36,077 nt of DNA from Chloroflexota bacterium (GTDB lineage Bacteria; Chloroflexota; Limnocylindria; Limnocylindrales; CSP1-4): assembly GCA_030447745.1 (NCBI GenBank), contig JAUJOH010000001.1:89658-125734 (forward strand). Reading direction: 5' to 3'. How positions within the stretch are numbered: the stretch's first letter is position 1; every line of letters starts with the position of its first letter. Both the position numbers and the translations under genes were made by a program. Below, one piece after another: positions 33,160-36,077 of the stretch. The notes beneath the pieces were generated by a model. The model did no database searches and was not told where the DNA came from. It saw only the letters and a list, made by a program, of their open reading frames with translations.

Positions 33160-34026
33160 ATGAGCGTGACCGACGGCCCAGAGACGCGGCACGTGCGCCC
33201 TGCCACGCCGGCCGAGGCGACCGACGTCGCCGCGATGCACGCCGCCAACCGGGCGGCCTGGGACGAGGCGGCGGAGCGCTACGAGGGCTGGCTGGCTGAG
33301 GCGATCGAGCTGATCCGCGGCGGCGGCACCAACCTCTTCCCCGAGGAGCTGGAGCTGATCGGCGACCTCCACGGCCGGTGCCGTCGGGCGGTCCATCTCC
33401 AGTGCGCGGGCGGGCGCGACACGCTGTCGCTCTGGAACCTGGGCGCGGACGAGGTCGTCGGGGTGGACTTCAGTGGCCGGATGCTGGATCTCGCCCAGCG
33501 GCTCACCCAGGCGACCGGCGCGCCGGCCCGCTGGATCCTGGCGGACGTGCTCGACACGCCACACGAGCTCGACGGCACCGGTGACCTCGTCTACACCGGC
33601 CGCGGATCGCTGCTGTGGCTCCAGGATCTCGATGCCTGGGCGGCGGTGGTGAGGCGCCTCCTCTCACCCGTCGGCCGGCTCGTGCTGTTCGAGGGCCACC
33701 CGATCGAGTGGCTCTTCGACGTCGACGAGGACGGCCGTTGGGTCGCCACCGATTACGACTACTTCGCGGGGCCGGAAGCCTCGAAAGGCTGGGCGCCCGA
33801 ATACATCGACCGCCTGTCGCGCGATGACGCGGACCAGAGCTGGAAGTTCGCCCGGGCGTGGACGCTCGGCGAGATCGTCACGGCGATGGCGCGCGCCGGC
33901 CTTCGTTTCGAGCGGGTCACCGAACATCCGCGCGACTGGTGGGGTGGCCACCGCGACGTCCGATCCGACGAGCGTGGCCGGATCCCGCTCTCGTTCTCCG
34001 TCCTGGCCCGCGCGCAAGCCCTGTAG
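33160..34026 (+). CDS. Class I SAM-dependent methyltransferase
   Basis: A 288-residue Rossmann-type methyltransferase. Core parts: AVHLQCAGGRDTLSLWNLGA (motif I, about residues 77-96, with Q-C-A-G-G where many have D-x-G-x-G), VVGVDFSGRMLDLAQRLTQA (acidic loop), RWILADVLDTPHELDGTGDLVYTGRGSLLWL (motifs II and III) and RLVLFEGHPIEWLFDVDEDG. The N-terminal helical part NRAAWDEAAERYEGWLAEAI is a cap seen in small-molecule methyltransferases. TAGACT is nine bases before ATG 33160, close to leaderless. The substrate is unknown. Confidence 0.85.
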   Translation: MSVTDGPETRHVRPATPAEATDVAAMHAANRAAWDEAAERYEGWLAEAIELIRGGGTNLFPEELELIGDLHGRCRRAVHLQCAGGRDTLSLWNLGADEVVGVDFSGRMLDLAQRLTQATGAPARWILADVLDTPHELDGTGDLVYTGRGSLLWLQDLDAWAAVVRRLLSPVGRLVLFEGHPIEWLFDVDEDGRWVATDYDYFAGPEASKGWAPEYIDRLSRDDADQSWKFARAWTLGEIVTAMARAGLRFERVTEHPRDWWGGHRDVRSDERGRIPLSFSVLARAQAL

Positions 34027-34056
34027 CAGCGTAACGGCCCTCGCTACGATCAGTGC

Positions 34057-34398
34057 GTGACCACTGAGCCGCTGGAGCGCCTCCGCGCGATCTGCCTCGC
34101 GTTACCGGACGTCTCCGAACGCCTGAGCCACGGCGAGCCGACCTGGTTCGTCCGGGGCAAGCGCGCCTTCGTCATGTTCGCTAATCGTCATCACGACGAT
34201 CGTGTGGCCTTCTGGTGCGCTGCCGCGGATGGCGTTCAGGAGGCGCTGGTGGGCTCTGCCCCGGAGCGCTTCGTCCGTCCGCCTTACGTCGGCGGACGAG
34301 GCTGGCTCGGGGTTCGACTGGACGTGCCGGTCGACTGGGAGGAGATCACACGACTCGTGCAGGACGCCCATCGCTCGGTGGACGGGCGGTCGCGGTAG
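34057..34398 (+). CDS. MmcQ/YjbR family protein
   Basis: A 113-residue protein of the MmcQ/YjbR (DUF419) family. Marks are LERLRAICLALPDVSERLSHGEPTWFVRGKRAFVMFANRHHDDRVAFWCAAADGV over its first half, in short blocks, and RFVRPPYVGGRGWLGVRLDV in the second half. The fold is a double-stranded beta-like DNA-binding-protein fold of unknown function. GTG 34057 has TACGAT exactly six bases upstream, a clear leaderless arrangement. The stop is seven bases from the convergent ThDP gene. Confidence 0.85.
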   Translation: MTTEPLERLRAICLALPDVSERLSHGEPTWFVRGKRAFVMFANRHHDDRVAFWCAAADGVQEALVGSAPERFVRPPYVGGRGWLGVRLDVPVDWEEITRLVQDAHRSVDGRSR

Positions 34399-34404
34399 GC
34401 AGTC

Positions 34405-36077
34405 TCACCCCGGCGCAGGCCGGTCGACCGATACCCAGCGGCGATCGAGCGCCAGCTGGACGACCGTCGGGCGGTCGTTGGCGAGCGCCTGCCGAAGCGC
34501 CGGCTCGAAGCCCGCGTCGTCGTCGACGCGAAGGCCGCGGGCACCACAGGCGCGGGCCACCGCGGCGAAGTCGATCGGGCCGAGGTCCGTCCCGACGGGC
34601 TCTGCCGCACGCTCGTCCTGGTGCATCCGGATCGTCCCGAACCGCTCGTTGTCGAAGACGAGGACGATGACCCGCAGGCGCTCCCGGACCGCCGTCTCGA
34701 GCTCGGCCATCGTCATGGCCAGACCACCGTCGCCGACGAGGGCGACGACCGGTCGATCGCGGTGGAGCAGCGAGGCGGCCATGGCTGCCGGAAGGCCGTA
34801 GCCCATCGCGCCGGACGTCGGGCCGAGCAGCGTGCCCGGCCGACGGAACCGGAAGCCCCGGGCCACCCAGCCGCCGAAGTTGCCGGCGTCGGTGGTGAGG
34901 ATCGCCTCGTCCGGCAGGGTCCGACGCAGCATCGCGACCACCCGGCCCGGGTGCACGCCGGGACCCGACCATTCGCCGCCGTCGACGGTCGAGGCCGCCT
35001 CCCAGCCGGATCGGTCCGCGGCGTTGTGCCGGTCACGAACCTCGAGGTGCCCGGCGTGGAGGACCGCGCCGCGCAGCCGCTGGACGGCTCCCCGGATGAA
35101 CGCGCGCGCGTCGGACCGGACGGCGATGTCCGGGTCCCGGAGACCGGGCACGCCGGCACGCGGCTCGAGGTCGACGTGGGCCCACCGGACGCCGTCCGCC
35201 GGAACGCGGTAGTCGAAGCTCGTCGGTTCGTTGAGGCGGCACCCGACGACGAGCATCGCGTCCGCGCGCTCCAGCCGCTCGCGCACGGCCGACGGCGAAC
35301 CGTAGCCGGCCATGCCGAGGAACAGCGGGTGATCGTTGGACATGACATCGCCTCGGCGCCACGCGGCGACCACCGGCACGTGCAGCAGCTCCGCGAGCCG
35401 TGTCAGGTCGCTCGACGTTCGCGCCTGGAGGACGCCGCCGCCGGCGAGGATCACCGGGCGATCCGCCGAGGCGAGGAGCTGCAGCACGGCGCGGATCTCG
35501 GGGATCTCGGCGCGGGGCAGCGGCGGGCGCGCGCCATCGACGGACAGAGACGCCGGCACCTCCTCGTCCAGGAGGTCCTCGGGGAACGACAGCAGGACGG
35601 GACCCGGTCGAGCGCCCAGCGCGCGACGGATCGCCTCCCCCACCGCGCGGACCGCTTCCTCGGCGGTCCTCGGCTCGGCGGCCCACCGGGCGAGCTGGCC
35701 GAACGACCCGACCTGGTCGACCTCCTGGAACGCCTCGCGACCGCGCAGGTGCCGGTCGACCTGTCCCACGAGGGCGAACATGGGGGTCGAGTCCTGGCGC
35801 GCGGTATGGATCCCGATGGCGAGGTTTGCGGCACCGACGGCGCGCGTCCCAAGGCACGCCGCCGGCCGGCCCGTGAGCTGGCCGTATGCCTCCGCCATGA
35901 ACGCGGCCGCGCCCTCGTGGCGCGTGGTGACGATGCGGACGCCGGCCGCGGCGAGCCCATCGAGGAGGCCGAGGAAGCTCTCGCCTGGCACAGTGAACGC
36001 GTAGCGGACGCCGGCGGCGCGGAGTGCCTCGCCGACGACGTACCCGACCGTGCGCGGCGCGGCGGACGGTGCAGTTG
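34405..36077 (-). CDS. ThDP-dependent enzyme, acetolactate-synthase-like (partial, 5' end cut)
   Basis: At least 557 residues of a thiamine-diphosphate enzyme of the acetolactate synthase / benzoylformate decarboxylase family. It reads from the window edge (TAPSAAPRTVGYVVGEAL in frame) with no start codon, so the N-terminus lies beyond 36077. Marks: the catalytic Glu in RHEGAAAFMAEAYGQLTGR, LSFPEDLLDEEVPA, VILAGGGVLQ (central FAD/ADP-type domain), the ThDP motif GDGGLAMTMAELETAVRERL to VFDNERFG (G-D-G to N, about 28 apart), and PTSGAMGYGLPAAMAAS. Whether it makes acetolactate or decarboxylates another 2-keto acid cannot be told; no small subunit is seen. It is convergent with the YjbR gene. 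Confidence 0.87.
   Translation of the reverse strand, partial: TAPSAAPRTVGYVVGEALRAAGVRYAFTVPGESFLGLLDGLAAAGVRIVTTRHEGAAAFMAEAYGQLTGRPAACLGTRAVGAANLAIGIHTARQDSTPMFALVGQVDRHLRGREAFQEVDQVGSFGQLARWAAEPRTAEEAVRAVGEAIRRALGARPGPVLLSFPEDLLDEEVPASLSVDGARPPLPRAEIPEIRAVLQLLASADRPVILAGGGVLQARTSSDLTRLAELLHVPVVAAWRRGDVMSNDHPLFLGMAGYGSPSAVRERLERADAMLVVGCRLNEPTSFDYRVPADGVRWAHVDLEPRAGVPGLRDPDIAVRSDARAFIRGAVQRLRGAVLHAGHLEVRDRHNAADRSGWEAASTVDGGEWSGPGVHPGRVVAMLRRTLPDEAILTTDAGNFGGWVARGFRFRRPGTLLGPTSGAMGYGLPAAMAASLLHRDRPVVALVGDGGLAMTMAELETAVRERLRVIVLVFDNERFGTIRMHQDERAAEPVGTDLGPIDFAAVARACGARGLRVDDDAGFEPALRQALANDRPTVVQLALDRRWVSVDRPAPG

Overview
The window is high-GC bacterial chromosome (third codon positions are mostly G or C). 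It holds short, mostly single-gene or two-gene transcription units on both strands. I see no rRNA, tRNA, CRISPR array, insertion sequence or phage gene. The mix (DinB and VOC proteins, secreted NodB deacetylase, SigG-like ECF factor, two HTH_42 glycosylase-like proteins, Eis-like and AAC(2')-like acetyltransferases) suits a soil or water bacterium of the Actinomycetota or of the high-GC Chloroflexota (Limnocylindria-like). I cannot place it further. Many genes have a TAnnnT-like -10 box exactly 6 nt before the start codon and no Shine-Dalgarno, which suggests widespread leaderless transcription.

Region by region. 1-4.7 kb: a Tet(M)/Otr(A)-type ribosomal protection gene, a VapBC-like module, an LLM-class oxidoreductase gene and a second Phd/PIN module, nearly all carrying frameshifts. 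4.7-6.2 kb: alpha/beta hydrolase and SRPBCC protein. 6.3-7.7 kb: two intact toxin-antitoxin modules (Phd/VapC and MazE/MazF). 7.7-10.1 kb: GNAT, DinB, a decayed hydrolase and a VOC protein. 10.1-12.1 kb: a YcaQ-like DNA glycosylase and an AbrB/VapC module. 12.2-16.5 kb: GNAT, DUF1810, an MFS transporter overlapping an AadA-like nucleotidyltransferase, VOC, and an AAC(2')-like acetyltransferase. 16.5-20.4 kb: a frameshifted secreted lipase, a remnant of an FAD-linked oxidase, a DHA2 drug efflux pump and a gene-poor gap. 20.4-24.8 kb: STAS protein, SigG-like ECF sigma factor, a DinB/ClbS-like protein, a Gfo/Idh/MocA oxidoreductase and a second (AlkZ-like) glycosylase. 24.9-28.8 kb: erythromycin-esterase-like lipoprotein, Eis-like acetyltransferase and a secreted polysaccharide deacetylase. 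28.9-33.1 kb: a small basic protein, RtcB RNA ligase, a YbaK-type editing protein, a lipoprotein and a DEAD-box RNA helicase, all on the + strand. 33.1-36.1 kb: methyltransferase, YjbR protein and a partial ThDP enzyme.

Three themes stand out. (1) Relatives of antibiotic resistance or modification genes: ribosomal protection, AadA-type nucleotidyltransferase, AAC(2'), Eis, erythromycin esterase and two MFS pumps. (2) Genes resembling self-protection against DNA-alkylating or crosslinking toxins: a Q-I-D YcaQ-like protein, a Q-T-Q AlkZ-like protein and a DinB/ClbS-like protein. (3) Five toxin-antitoxin modules within the first 12 kb, two of them broken. The frameshifts cluster at 0-4.7 kb, 8.9-9.6 kb and 16.9-18.5 kb. 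They may be true decay or sequence errors, and reads would be needed to decide.
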